This document shows, one piece after another, positions 26,380 through 35,403 of a stretch of DNA of 64,000 bases; positions within the stretch are counted from its first letter, which is position 1, and every line of letters begins with the position of its first letter. Made by a program: the position numbers and the translations under genes. The notes beneath the pieces were generated by a model, which did not search any database, was not told the origin of the DNA, and worked only from the letters and a program-made list of their open reading frames with translations. The stretch lies in contig NZ_CP100604.1 in assembly GCF_031202265.1 (NCBI RefSeq), positions 2,524,501-2,588,500 on the forward strand, given 5' to 3'. The DNA comes from Bradyrhizobium sp. Ash2021. GTDB taxonomy: Bacteria; Pseudomonadota; Alphaproteobacteria; Rhizobiales; Xanthobacteraceae.

Positions 26380-26661
26380 AATTCCTCCCTGAGTTTCGCG
26401 CACTACGGTGTCCCGCTGCGCATCAATTCGCTCCTTCATGCCGGATTTTTCCGGCCAGGCGGCCGCCAAGACTAAGCCGTCTTCCCGAGCGCAGGCTCGC
26501 GCTGTTTTGGCGGCCTTGTTCACAAAATCGTGGGTCCATCCGACATTGTGGAATGGAGCGACGCGCGCTTGCGTCGGTTCGCTCGCAAACAAGCGCGCGG
26601 GCTGCTATCGTGCCGGCAGCAACACCGGACGAGGAATCCGGGAGCGAAAGGGAGAGCAGTT

Positions 26662-27687
26662 ATGACTGGTTCGAAGCATCCGCTGCCACGGCGCGCGGTG
26701 ATCAAGGGCATCGGCGTGGGTGTGGCCGCCGGGATGACGGGCGCCATGCCGGTGCAGGCCGCGACCGCGGATGCCCCCGCCGGCGGAGAAATCTGGAGCA
26801 GCGAATACTGGGCCAAGAAGGGCGATATTCCGCTGTGGATATATCGCAAGCGGCTCGGCGCGCCCAAGGCCGGCGAGCCGGCACGGCCGGTCCTGTTCTT
26901 CGTCCATGGCTCGTCGGTGACATCCAGGACGTTCGATCTCAACGTGCCTGGGCACGGCGAATATTCGGTCATGAACGAATTCGCCCGCTACGGTTTTGAC
27001 TGCTGGACCATGGATCACGAGAATTACGGCAAGTCGGGCCGCACGTCCGGCAATGCCGATATCGCCAGCGGCGTCGAGGATCTCAAGGTCGCCGTCGAAG
27101 TCGTCACCCGCGAAACCGGCCAGAAGAAGTTTCATTTCCTCGGCGAGTCCTCCGGCGCACTGCGCGCCGGCGCCTATGCCATGGCGGCGCCCGAGCACAT
27201 CGACCGGCTGGTGTTCGCAGCCTTCACCTACAAGGGCGAGGGATCGCCGACCCTGACCAAGCGCGCCGAGCAGCTTGAATATTATCGCTCGCACAACATG
27301 CGCAAACGCGACCGCGAGATGATCAGATCAATCGCGACCCGCGACAAGCCCGGCACCTCCGATCCCGCCGCCATTGAGGCGCTGGCGGACGCCGAGATGG
27401 TGTTCGGCGACCAGATCCCGACCGGCACCTATCTCGACATGACCGCCAATCTGCCGGTGGTCCACCCGGAGAAGGTGCTGGCGCCGGTGCTGCTGGTGCG
27501 CGGCGAATATGACGGCATCGCCACCGTCGCCGACCTCGAGGAATTCTATAACAAGCTACCGAGCGGCGACCGCCAGTTCATCATCCTGCCCGGCACCGCC
27601 CATTCGGTGACGCTGGCGACCAACCGGCAATTGTTCTGGCACGTCACGCGGGCGTTTCTGACGATGCCGACCCCGATTGCGACGTGA
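26662..27687 (+). CDS. Exported alpha/beta hydrolase
   Basis: A 341-residue protein with a twin-Arg leader (PRRAVIKGIGVGVAAGMTG). The alpha/beta-hydrolase fold shows FVHGSSVTSRTFD (oxyanion turn), the nucleophile Ser in LGESSGALRAG, the acid in LLVRGEYDGIA and the His in PGTAHSVTL, so the triad is complete. Substrate unknown; esterase or lipase-like. It is divergent from the cytochrome-Vgb gene with a 282-bp gap in which I see nothing specific. Confidence 0.9.
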   Translation: MTGSKHPLPRRAVIKGIGVGVAAGMTGAMPVQAATADAPAGGEIWSSEYWAKKGDIPLWIYRKRLGAPKAGEPARPVLFFVHGSSVTSRTFDLNVPGHGEYSVMNEFARYGFDCWTMDHENYGKSGRTSGNADIASGVEDLKVAVEVVTRETGQKKFHFLGESSGALRAGAYAMAAPEHIDRLVFAAFTYKGEGSPTLTKRAEQLEYYRSHNMRKRDREMIRSIATRDKPGTSDPAAIEALADAEMVFGDQIPTGTYLDMTANLPVVHPEKVLAPVLLVRGEYDGIATVADLEEFYNKLPSGDRQFIILPGTAHSVTLATNRQLFWHVTRAFLTMPTPIAT

Positions 27688-27707
27688 GGGTTCGGCCGGC
27701 CTCTCAA

Positions 27708-27790
27708 CGTCATTGCGAGCGTAGCGAAGCAATCCATCGTGCAGCAAGGAAGAATGGATTGCTTCGTCGCGAGTGCTCCTCGCAATGACG
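27708..27790. repeat. GTCATTGCGAGC palindromic element, copy 1
   Basis: CGTCATTGCGAGCG...GAAGCAATCCATC and the complementary GGATTGCTTCGTCGC...CTCCTCGCAATGACG bracket a short loop. Related copies are at 38939-39019 and 42846-42965. It can form a long hairpin between the convergent hydrolase and beta-barrel genes. Confidence 0.9.
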
Positions 27791-27825
27791 GTTGCCCTGC
27801 TTAAAGCCGGGCATGACGGCTCGCT

Positions 27826-28926
27826 CTAGTAGCTGATCCGCAGTCCGACGCCGCCGTGGATGGTATTGCCGACCGGCTGCGGGCCGGCGGTGCCGTTGAC
27901 GAAGAGGTCGGCGATCCAGCCATTGGTGATCCGGAAGCCGAGGCGGCCGCCATATTCGAACCAGCTCTGGTTACCGATCGTCGGCACCACCAGGCCATCG
28001 CCGGTGACGGTGGCGACAATGCCGGAATGCGTGGCAAAGGATTGCACGAACCCGCCATTGATATTGGCCTCGACGCTGGAGCCGAACAGATGCGTCCATT
28101 GCCCGCCGACCTTGACCAGGTTGGTTCGATCGGTGCCGCCGGCGATCGAGGCATCGAACGGGTTGAACGCGGCGGCGGGATCCGTGTAGCCCTTGACCCG
28201 CTGCCATAGCTGCCAGACCTCGACGGAGGCTGCGACTTCATCGCGAGGCGACAGCCGGCTGATCCAGCCCGCACGGCCATAGGCGCCGTAATTGTCTGCC
28301 GTTGTCTGGCTATCCAGCGACACCGCCCCGAGGCTCGTCATATAGCCGCGGCGATAGCGCACTTTCTCATAGGGGGTGAGGATCGCCCCGATATCGAAGA
28401 ACGGCCGCGACGAGCCCCAGTCGACGAAATCATAGCGCAGCGCGAACGCACCGATCGGCGCGCTGGCGACGCTGTAGCCGCCCTCGCTGTATTGGGTGTA
28501 GGCGATGCCCGCCAGCAGCGACAGATTGGCGGTCAGGCTCTTGCGGCCGTGGATGCCGGCCGAAAACGATCCGGCCGAGCCGAATGCGCTGACGCAATCG
28601 CTGCAATTGACCTGTTCGTTGACCCCGAGCAGCACCGAGCCGAGCACGCGATTGGTGATCATCTGGTTGAAGCGTTGCTTGGCCAGATCGTTGATCGATC
28701 CCCCGCTGGAATCCGAGCCGGTCGGAGTAGGGGTCGGAGTAGGGGTGGGTGTCGGCGTTGGAGTAGGCGTCGGGGTTGGTGTTGGCGTCGCGCCACACTC
28801 GGTACAATCGCCATTCACAACGGTGTCTCCCGCCGCAAACGCAGGCGTCGGCTGGATCTGAACCAGCAAAAGCCAGATTGCGGCGAGTGCGGCCGACGCT
28901 AACAGGCAGCGGATGAATCTTGCCAT
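27826..28926 (-). CDS. Outer-membrane beta-barrel protein with Thr-Pro linker
   Basis: A 366-residue exported protein. A signal peptide is followed by NGDCTECG, a (TP)n linker of about ten repeats and GSDSSGGSIN. The remaining ~280 residues consist of alternating aromatic beta-strands (SLLAGIAYTQYSEGG, IGAFALRYDFVDWG, FFDIGAILTPYEKVRYRRG, SWFEYGGRLGFRI) and end in GVGLRISY. This is the pattern of an autotransporter-like or porin-like barrel with a terminal aromatic residue. Two Cys pairs (CTEC and CSDC) are unusual for such a protein. It follows the FecR-domain gene with a 2-bp gap. Confidence 0.72.
   Translation of the reverse strand: MARFIRCLLASAALAAIWLLLVQIQPTPAFAAGDTVVNGDCTECGATPTPTPTPTPTPTPTPTPTPTPTGSDSSGGSINDLAKQRFNQMITNRVLGSVLLGVNEQVNCSDCVSAFGSAGSFSAGIHGRKSLTANLSLLAGIAYTQYSEGGYSVASAPIGAFALRYDFVDWGSSRPFFDIGAILTPYEKVRYRRGYMTSLGAVSLDSQTTADNYGAYGRAGWISRLSPRDEVAASVEVWQLWQRVKGYTDPAAAFNPFDASIAGGTDRTNLVKVGGQWTHLFGSSVEANINGGFVQSFATHSGIVATVTGDGLVVPTIGNQSWFEYGGRLGFRITNGWIADLFVNGTAGPQPVGNTIHGGVGLRISY
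28720..28790 (-). repeat. Hexanucleotide array encoding Thr-Pro linker
   Basis: Imperfect GGNGTNGG-type hexamers, written on the plus strand as GGTCGGAGTAGG, GGTCGGAGTAGGGG and similar, code for alternating Thr and Pro. Units of 6 bp mean slippage changes linker length without shifting frame. Confidence 0.9.
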
Positions 28927-28928
28927 CG

Positions 28929-29645
28929 TCAGCGCCCGCACAGCATGCCGGTGGGATCGTCGTCGACGGCCGGTATCACGGCCGGCGTTGCGTCGGCATA
29001 TTGGCTGGTGCTGCAAAGCCCGGGCGTCCCGCCGCAATTGGATGCGAAGCTCCAGGGGACGTTGTTGGCTTTTACAATCGTGATCTTGCCGCCGTTCGAG
29101 GTGATGACCGCGGTTTCGCCGGGCTCTGTCAGCTCGATGCATTGAAAGGTGACGGTGCAGACGGTCGCGGCACCCTCCTGCAGCTTGATGGTGCTCTTGC
29201 CCCGCTGCGCCAGGATATCGAGGATGGTGCCGCGGACGCCGATGGTCGCGAGCGGCGTCGTGATCTTGTAGGCGGCCTTTTGCGAATTTCCGGTGACGAA
29301 GCGAAAGGCGCCCGATGTCAACTTCACCGCGACGTCACGATAATGGTGTTCGTCGTCAAACACGGTGCGGTCGAGCGTGATCGTCGCATTCGGACCGAGC
29401 GACAAATTGGTGCTGTCGGCCATCACCAGCCGCGTTGCGCTGTCGAGGCCGGTACGCACGACTTCGTCCCGCAACAGGCTATCGCCGACATTGATCTGGG
29501 TGGTTGCCGATGCCGCCACGCGGACGACTTCATTCTTGACGACAGCGGCTTCGCCGACGCGGGTTTGCGCGTGAACGGGACTTGCCATCAGCGCGACTAC
29601 GAAACTGAACGCAAATGCAGAAAGAAAGCAGTGACGCGAATTCAT
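28929..29645 (-). CDS. FecR-domain exported protein
   Basis: A 238-residue protein with a signal peptide (cleavage near VHAQ). The FecR domain covers residues ~40-165: NVGDSLLRDEVVRTG, SLGPNATITLDRTVF, TPLATIGVRGTILDIL. A Cys-containing tail (CTVTFQCIELTEPGE, SNCGGTPGLC) follows. Unlike sigma-regulating FecR proteins it has no cytoplasmic or transmembrane part, so it is probably a periplasmic or surface binding protein paired with the barrel gene 2 bp downstream. Confidence 0.85.
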   Translation of the reverse strand: MNSRHCFLSAFAFSFVVALMASPVHAQTRVGEAAVVKNEVVRVAASATTQINVGDSLLRDEVVRTGLDSATRLVMADSTNLSLGPNATITLDRTVFDDEHHYRDVAVKLTSGAFRFVTGNSQKAAYKITTPLATIGVRGTILDILAQRGKSTIKLQEGAATVCTVTFQCIELTEPGETAVITSNGGKITIVKANNVPWSFASNCGGTPGLCSTSQYADATPAVIPAVDDDPTGMLCGR

Positions 29646-29831
29646 TTCATTACCGATCGATCTATCCCGACATCGTACCGGATCGCGTGTGCATGCGATG
29701 TGGCAGATTTATCACAAGCAGCGCCTTACTAGCTCGATGGTTAGTGGCAACGAAACCAAGATGCGTTCAATGCGATGGACATAAAAATCCGCTCCGCTCA
29801 CACTTGAGTTTGTCCGTAATTCCATTGATCC

Positions 29832-31136
29832 GTGAGCATCGTGCGCGAATCACCTTCTGTTCTCCGTCGTTCGGCCGCGCACACCGCGATTATTGCGGGA
29901 GTTATTTTTTTCATCGCGCATTTCGCGATGCTGATCGGCCTGACCACGCCGGAGAAATTCTATTTCGACGAGGTGCATTATGTGCCGGCGGCGCGGCAGT
30001 TGCTCGAGCCTGTGATGCCGACACCGATGCTCAACCCGATGCATCCGCCGCTGGCAAAGCAGCTGATCGCGCTGTCGATCCATTCGTTCGGCGACGGGCC
30101 GCTGGGCTGGCGTTATCCGGGCGTGCTGTTCGGATCGCTCGCTATTGTCGCGGTGTATCTGTGCGGCCTGGCGCTGTTTGCAGCCCAGGGACCTGCGATC
30201 GCCGCCAGCCTGCTCGCCTTTTTCAACCAGATGCTGTTCGTGCAGTCGCGGATCGCGATGCTGGATATTTTTTCGCTCGCCTTCAGCCTGTTCGCGATCG
30301 CCGCCTTCATGCATGGTTTCCGGAAGCACAGGCCGCATCTCTGGTTCGCGCTCGCCGGCATCGCCTTCGGTCTCTCGACCGCCTGCAAATGGAGCGGGTT
30401 GTTCGTGCTCGCAGTCTGCATCGTGATCGTCGGCACGATCCGCCTGATGCAAAGTTGGCGTACGCAATTTGCGGATGGCAACACCGAGGATTGGTACCGT
30501 CCCGACCTCTGGCCCGGCTTCAGATATTATCACTTCGTCGCGTGCTTCGTGCTGATTCCGGCGGCCGTTTATCTCGCCACCTTCATTCCGCTCTACGGCC
30601 TGTCGCTGCCGGATATAATGGAGGCGCAACGCCGGATTTTTACCGATAACACGACCACCGCAATTGCCGGCCACACCTATATGAGCGCGTGGCCATCCTG
30701 GCCGTTTCTGGTGCGCCCGGTCTGGTATCTGTTCGACAAGATCGGCGACGACCGGATCGCAGCGGTGGTGTTCCTCGGCAATCCCCTGATCCTGTGGCCG
30801 GCGCTGCTCGCGGTTGTGGTTTGCCTGCGCGACTGGATCGTGACGCGGCGGGCGGATGCATTTCTGATCCTGGCGTTCTACTTCGGGCCTTACCTTGCCT
30901 GGGCGCTGCTGCCGCGAACACTCGGCTTCATCTATTACTATCTGCCGGCCGCGACCACCGCGAGCTTCGCGCTGGTCTATGCGCTCCGGCGCGGCAACAC
31001 GCCGCGCTGGCTGTTATGGGCCTTCGTCCTCGTCGGTTTCGCGGGCTTCGCCGTCATGCTGCCGATCTCGGCCGCGTTCATTGGAACCTCGATGGAGACG
31101 TTCAACCGGCTGATGATTTTCCAGAACTGGATCTGA
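29832..31136 (+). CDS. PMT-like (GT39-type) membrane glycosyltransferase
   Basis: A 434-residue multi-span protein of the dolichyl-phosphate-mannose-protein mannosyltransferase type. The catalytic Asp-Glu is in KFYFDEVHYVPAARQLL, with NPMHPPLAKQLIALS next, then GWRYPGVLFGSLAIVAVYL, a run of membrane spans and ACKWSGLFVL. It would transfer a sugar from a polyprenyl phosphate in the membrane. GTG 29832 gives MSIVRES; the acceptor (protein, lipid A or another glycan) is not evident. The 186-bp upstream region shows nothing specific. Confidence 0.85.
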   Translation: MSIVRESPSVLRRSAAHTAIIAGVIFFIAHFAMLIGLTTPEKFYFDEVHYVPAARQLLEPVMPTPMLNPMHPPLAKQLIALSIHSFGDGPLGWRYPGVLFGSLAIVAVYLCGLALFAAQGPAIAASLLAFFNQMLFVQSRIAMLDIFSLAFSLFAIAAFMHGFRKHRPHLWFALAGIAFGLSTACKWSGLFVLAVCIVIVGTIRLMQSWRTQFADGNTEDWYRPDLWPGFRYYHFVACFVLIPAAVYLATFIPLYGLSLPDIMEAQRRIFTDNTTTAIAGHTYMSAWPSWPFLVRPVWYLFDKIGDDRIAAVVFLGNPLILWPALLAVVVCLRDWIVTRRADAFLILAFYFGPYLAWALLPRTLGFIYYYLPAATTASFALVYALRRGNTPRWLLWAFVLVGFAGFAVMLPISAAFIGTSMETFNRLMIFQNWI

Positions 31137-31174
31137 CAAGAAAATCGCATCAGAACGGGAAGTAGACCAGAAAT

Positions 31175-31193
31175 GCCCGCCGCAACGGCGGGC
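31175..31193. terminator. Hairpin between convergent genes
   Basis: GCCCGCCG and CGGCGGGC form a perfect 8-bp stem around CAA, between the PMT-like and OmpA-like genes. No T-run follows on the plus strand; on the minus strand ATTT follows. Confidence 0.5.
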
Positions 31194-31210
31194 GGATCGG
31201 ACGCATCACG

Positions 31211-31843
31211 TCACTTCGAAGCTGCCTGGGTTTCCATATTGACGACCTGAACGCGGCGGTTGACCGGGTCCATCGGCGCATTCGGGTCCTTCAGCTTGGT
31301 CTTGCCGTAACCGACGGTCACCAGATTGGCGCCGACGATGCCGTATTTGGCGGTGAGGTACTTCTTGATCGTGTCGGCGCGCCGCTCGGAGAGGTCCTGG
31401 TTATAGGCCTCGCCGCCGATCGCATCGGTGTGACCGGCCACCACGAAGGTCGAACCCTTCAGGCTGGCGTCCGAGAGCGCCTTGCCCAATTCCTGCACCG
31501 CCGGCAGCGCGCTCTTGCTGATATCGGCCGAGTTGTAGTCGAAGTGAATCTCGAGATCGATCTTCGGCTTGTTCGATGCGATCTCCGCGATTTCCTCGCG
31601 CTCGCCGAGCGAGAGCGACCGGGTTTTGCGGTTGCGCAGCGTATCGACGAAACTGGTTTCCTTGGCCTGGACCGCCGGGTCCACCTGCACGCCGGTCGAC
31701 AGGCCGCGGGTCAGCGGCTTCGGTTTCAGCGCACTCAGGATCTGATCGGCCGAGACGGTGTTGTCGCCGGCCAGTGCCAGGCCCGCCGTCATCGACAGCG
31801 CGGCGCCGATTGTCACGATGGAAAGTCCATGAAAGCGGGTCAT
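31211..31843 (-). CDS. Exported OmpA-like (peptidoglycan-binding) protein
   Basis: A 210-residue protein with a signal peptide (ending GLALAGD) and an OmpA C-terminal domain: IHFDYNSADISKSALPAVQEL, VAGHTDAIGGEAYNQDLSERRA and VTVGYGKTKL, ending NRRVQV. The Asp and Arg that bind diaminopimelate (TDAIG...ERR) are present. GAGGATTAGGAC lies upstream of ATG 31843. It probably tethers the outer membrane to peptidoglycan. Confidence 0.9.
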   Translation of the reverse strand: MTRFHGLSIVTIGAALSMTAGLALAGDNTVSADQILSALKPKPLTRGLSTGVQVDPAVQAKETSFVDTLRNRKTRSLSLGEREEIAEIASNKPKIDLEIHFDYNSADISKSALPAVQELGKALSDASLKGSTFVVAGHTDAIGGEAYNQDLSERRADTIKKYLTAKYGIVGANLVTVGYGKTKLKDPNAPMDPVNRRVQVVNMETQAASK

Positions 31844-31930
31844 TGTCCTAATCCTCACGGTTTACGCCCTGCAAATTGGCGTGCACGGCGTTTTGATGTT
31901 GCGAGGATAAGACAGGTTCAAACCGGCAAT

Positions 31931-31946
31931 TGTGATCCAGGTCACG
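31931..31946. promoter_or_regulatory. CRP/FNR-like palindrome in the 31844-32195 gap
   Basis: TGTGA-N6-TCACG matches the CRP half-site layout and lies 88 bp upstream of the OmpA-like start. The rest of the 352-bp gap between that gene and the small protein at 32196 holds no gene or further repeat that I can support. Confidence 0.35.
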
Positions 31947-32195
31947 TTGCGGAACAGCGGTTTCGCCGCGCTGGAACCGGTAGAGCGTCCGGCACTATTT
32001 TATGGTGGCCTCCAGCGAACCTTATTTGCTCTGATTTTGCGCCCCCGTCGCAGCGTCCTTCGACCCTTTTCGTTGCTGTTCATTTCCAATCTTAATGCGG
32101 TCGCGCCAGCGCCGGGTAGCGGACAACAAATCGGCCAGATGATGACTTAAGAAAATGGCTCGCGAAGGCGATCGTAGAGCGAAACAGGCGGGCGG

Positions 32196-32504
32196 GTGTT
32201 TTCAGTAAAGCGTCAGCGTGAGTATCAAAATTATCGCACAGGCACACCGGATCGCACCGGTCCGGCAAGCGCAATGCCGGTCTTGATCGGCGCGGCCATG
32301 ATCGCGGCGGCGATCTTGCTGTCGACGCTGATCACGGCACTTGGTGGCCGCTACCTGGCGTTCGAGGGCCCGACCGAAGAGAGCGCGTGGCTGGTCGATC
32401 GTCTCACCGGGAACCTGTACCGGTGCCAGGCCCCGGAGCGCGGCAAGGCTTCCTGCGAAGCCGAGGTCGCGACCGGCAGTATTACGGAGCGGCCGAAGCG
32501 GTGA
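32196..32504 (+). CDS. Small single-span membrane protein
   Basis: A 102-residue frame with one membrane segment, MPVLIGAAMIAAAILLSTLITALG at about residues 27-50, followed by a soluble tail with two Cys (YRCQAPERGKASCEAEV). Start is GTG 32196, or possibly ATG 32274 at the membrane segment. No family is recognised. The C-terminal YRC...C pattern resembles small envelope proteins of rhizobia, but this is weak. Confidence 0.5.
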   Translation: MFSVKRQREYQNYRTGTPDRTGPASAMPVLIGAAMIAAAILLSTLITALGGRYLAFEGPTEESAWLVDRLTGNLYRCQAPERGKASCEAEVATGSITERPKR

Positions 32505-32569
32505 GGAAGTGCACAGCCCACTGAAATCCGGGCCTCCTCACACGCGCGAATCCCGCTACATTGCGCGCA

Positions 32570-33736
32570 ATGCCCCGCGCGACCGCCCCCCATCCCCTGA
32601 CCAAGACCGAGGCCCGGCGAATCTGGCTGCGCGCCCAACGGCTCGATATGCCGGCGCCGTTTGGCGACGGGCCGACGGCCGTCGCAGCCGCGGTCGAGCA
32701 TCTCGGCTATGTGCAGATCGACACCATCAACGTGATCGAGCGCTGCCATCATCACATTCTCTATAGCCGCATCCCCGGCTATCGGCGTGCCGATCTGTGG
32801 CAGGCCCAGAGTGTCGACAAGAGCGTATTCGAATACTGGACGCACGCCCTGTCTTATGTGCCCGCGAAGGATTTGCGCTTCTTCCTGCCCGCGATGAAGC
32901 TGCACAAGCGCGAAGGCCACAAATGGTTTTCATCCGTCAGCACAGCGGACACGCGCAAGGTGATGCGGCTGCTGCGGCGCGACGGCGCGCTGACCATCCG
33001 CGACATCGAGGACGATGTGCTGACGGAGAAGGAGCATCTGTGGGCGAGCCGCAAGCCCTCGAAGCGCGCGTTGCAGCTGGCGTTCTATTCCGGCGAGGTG
33101 ACGATCGCAGAACGCGCCGGCATGCTGAAGACCTATGAACTGACGGCGCGGCATTTCGGCTGGGACAAGCCGCCGAAACCGGCTTCGGCGACGGAAGTTT
33201 CCACCTATTTGCTTGATCGCGCGCTTCGCGCGCAGGGGATCGTGAGCCTGGATTCGATCTGCCATCTCGACGCGCCGAGCAAGGCGTCGATCCGGCGGCT
33301 GATCGAAGCGCGCGTGCGCCGCAAGGAGCTGGTCCCGATCGCACTGGAAGGCGCGGGCAAGCAGGAGCATTGGGCGGATCCGGCGACGTTTGCGCCGATC
33401 GGCGAGGGCGATCCCGGCCTGGTGCACATCCTGTCGCCGTTCGATCCGCTGATTATCCAGCGCAAGCGCACCGAATTGTTCTTCGGCTACGGCCACCGTT
33501 TCGAGGCCTATGTGCCGAAGCAAAAACGCCTGTTCGGCTATTTCGCGCTGCCGGTCTTGGTCGGCGACGACATCGTCGCCGCCATCGATCTCAAGACCGA
33601 CCGCAAGAACAAAAAATTGCTGATGCAGAAATGGAGCTGGGTCGGCAAGGGCGCGGCGCGCGGCGCGCGCAAGGAATTCAAGCGCCGCATCGAGGAAGAG
33701 CTGGATCGTTTCGAGCGGTTTCAGCTCGCGGAGTGA
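32570..33736 (+). CDS. AlkX/YcaQ-type DNA glycosylase (HTH_42 family)
   Basis: A 388-residue winged-helix DNA glycosylase. The catalytic motif is Q49-I50-D51 in YVQIDTINVIERCHHHIL, the QxD form that marks AlkX/YcaQ enzymes acting on interstrand crosslinks and N-alkyl adducts, as opposed to QxQ of AlkZ. IPGYRRADLW and FEYWTHALSYVP follow, and the C-terminus has SPFDPLIIQRKRT and FGYFALPVLVGD. The 3' end (33623-33736) is duplicated at 35997-36110, which suggests it is the integration site of an islet. ATG 32570 is preferred over TTG 32561. Confidence 0.88.
   Translation: MPRATAPHPLTKTEARRIWLRAQRLDMPAPFGDGPTAVAAAVEHLGYVQIDTINVIERCHHHILYSRIPGYRRADLWQAQSVDKSVFEYWTHALSYVPAKDLRFFLPAMKLHKREGHKWFSSVSTADTRKVMRLLRRDGALTIRDIEDDVLTEKEHLWASRKPSKRALQLAFYSGEVTIAERAGMLKTYELTARHFGWDKPPKPASATEVSTYLLDRALRAQGIVSLDSICHLDAPSKASIRRLIEARVRRKELVPIALEGAGKQEHWADPATFAPIGEGDPGLVHILSPFDPLIIQRKRTELFFGYGHRFEAYVPKQKRLFGYFALPVLVGDDIVAAIDLKTDRKNKKLLMQKWSWVGKGAARGARKEFKRRIEEELDRFERFQLAE
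33623..33736 (+). repeat. Islet boundary, left copy (AlkX gene 3' end)
   Basis: The last 38 codons including TGA of the glycosylase gene. Aligned without gaps to 35997-36110 it matches at 100 of 114 positions, including a 29-nt exact block near the end. Confidence 0.88.
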
Positions 33737-34038
33737 GTCTCTGTTAACAGCCTTCGGCCTCCTGGCCGATGAGTCTAGCACGATTGCTCCCGCGAGACGT
33801 CATGGAACGGCAAATCGCTCGCGCGGAAGATAGAGGCGCGCGACGAAGACGGCGCGAAGAAGATGAAAAAGCCCGCGTGGAAGATGGCCAAGAAATCGGC
33901 GGAAGCCAGCAAGAACACGAAAAACTCTGAAAGAGCGCGCATGGAATGGTGCAAAAAGGAACTGAGTTGCATCGAAGGGGAGCCTGTTGAGCGTGTCTCG
34001 GGCTTGATCTCGCGCCTCTGATGGCTCAACTTCCTTTT
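33737..34038 (+). other. Gene-poor left end of the islet
   Basis: About 300 bp with no recognisable gene. A Lys-rich frame of 52 codons (33863-34021, MKKPAWKMAKKSAEASKN...) is open on the plus strand but has a poor RBS and no known family, so I do not call it. Confidence 0.4.
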
Positions 34039-35223
34039 TTAGCGTAGCTTGAACTCAGCAATCAGGGCCGGTCTAGCCGCGAGGAGACGCTCCAAATGAC
34101 TTTCAGGCCAAATCTCCACCCGAGGGGCATGGCCGGACGAATTGTGCTTCTCGACCCATTGAACGGCATCCGCTGTGAAACGACCACTGGTCGCAAACAC
34201 TAGGACATCTACGCGAGGGTCAGTCCAAAGAGCCATCTGTTCTTTTGCTGACGAAACATCTGGCAATGAGATGCTTTGTGCAAGCCAATGCTTACATTGA
34301 ATAACGACGCGAAGTCGTAGTGTGCCAGCTAAGCCATCGATCACGATTCTCATAACGGAAAGGTCACGCCCACGATCGGGTGCATTGGTGCGCAATAGCC
34401 ACTCGGGATTTTCATAGCCAGGTTCGTTAGAAATCAAGGTGAAGACAAGCCGCTCGAAATCCTCGGCGTTCAGCCTTCTCCAGTCGAGCTGCATCGTCAC
34501 CGCACCTCGTGGCTTCGCGGCCACTAGACTTGCAAGATCTTCAACCTCGACTGGTAGCGGCTCGTTCTCTCCATAAAGACCTTGCCTGAGTTCCTTCTTG
34601 ACCATTGGCCAATCATTTTTTTCTATATCGTCGAAATCGCAGACCATTCCGAAGTGCAGATGGCGCGCGAGCACCGACCAATAGGCGGGTTGCGGAATAC
34701 TGCTCCCGAGAAGGACCTTGATTTGGTCGAGGAGCGACTTTAGTTCTTCCCAACGTTTGAGTTCCACTTTTGCATTTGGTTCCGCTCCTCCGATTGCCCG
34801 CCGCATTTCGCGGATCGCGGCGTCAACGGAATCTATCAATTCGACTAAGGTGTCACGGACGAGTTCACGGCGTTTCTGATTGAAACGAAAGCGATACTCT
34901 CGGATGTCGCGCCCGGGCTCAGCTATCCAGTTTTCAATATGGAGCTGCGCTGTCGGGTCGCCGGATTCGATAGCGTCGAATCGGTTCTGCGCAACATCAT
35001 TCAGATCGGGCGGTGAGATACTAGGCTTCCACCCGGCCAATTTGGGCAACGCCGCCAATACCGTTGTCATTGATCTACATCGATCTTCATATTCTGGACT
35101 TTCACCGAATGCGATGCCTGTGGGAATGAGCAATTGGATCTCCTCCCAAAGCCGCTCTAGTTTGATTAGGTTGGCTTCGGCCGCTTCAAAGACTTCCAAG
35201 GCGGCCATGAGCGGGCTAGTCAT
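34039..35223 (-). CDS. Mrr-type restriction endonuclease-like protein
   Basis: A 394-residue protein. The N-terminal ~240 residues are helical and unlike any family I recognise (ALEVFEAAEANLIKLERLW, LVRDTLVELIDSVDAAIREM). The C-terminal ~140 residues have the Mrr_cat / PD-(D/E)xK pattern: LNAEDFERLVFTLISNEPGY, the metal Asp in DRGRDLSV, and IQCKHW as the QxK motif. This is a nuclease fold used in type IV restriction and in many defence genes. Base composition is clearly more AT-rich than the flanks, with codons such as TTG, ATT and GAA frequent. It sits inside a segment flanked by duplicated AlkX 3' ends and is divergent from an HExxH protein. Confidence 0.8.
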   Translation of the reverse strand: MTSPLMAALEVFEAAEANLIKLERLWEEIQLLIPTGIAFGESPEYEDRCRSMTTVLAALPKLAGWKPSISPPDLNDVAQNRFDAIESGDPTAQLHIENWIAEPGRDIREYRFRFNQKRRELVRDTLVELIDSVDAAIREMRRAIGGAEPNAKVELKRWEELKSLLDQIKVLLGSSIPQPAYWSVLARHLHFGMVCDFDDIEKNDWPMVKKELRQGLYGENEPLPVEVEDLASLVAAKPRGAVTMQLDWRRLNAEDFERLVFTLISNEPGYENPEWLLRTNAPDRGRDLSVMRIVIDGLAGTLRLRVVIQCKHWLAQSISLPDVSSAKEQMALWTDPRVDVLVFATSGRFTADAVQWVEKHNSSGHAPRVEIWPESHLERLLAARPALIAEFKLR

Positions 35224-35403
35224 TTTACGATCTCAGATGGATGTGCTGATGCGAATCGCACGCTTGCGTAGTATACGCGTGGCCGCGGCGCTCGCTGCTG
35301 GATTCTGGGCGTACGGGATTGGCGAACTGTGATCTGCTCATTCCCCTGACTTTAGCCAAAACAGAAATGGACTGCAGCGTTCCGATTTTAAACGACGAGT
35401 GGC

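Noticed and set aside
28720..28790. A short repeat array that could be mistaken for CRISPR.
   Set aside because: The units are 6 bp, have no spacers and encode an in-frame Thr-Pro linker.
33863..34021. Lys-rich 52-codon frame in the left end of the AlkX islet.
   Set aside because: Poor RBS, no family and low complexity. Recorded only as a possibility in the gap entry.
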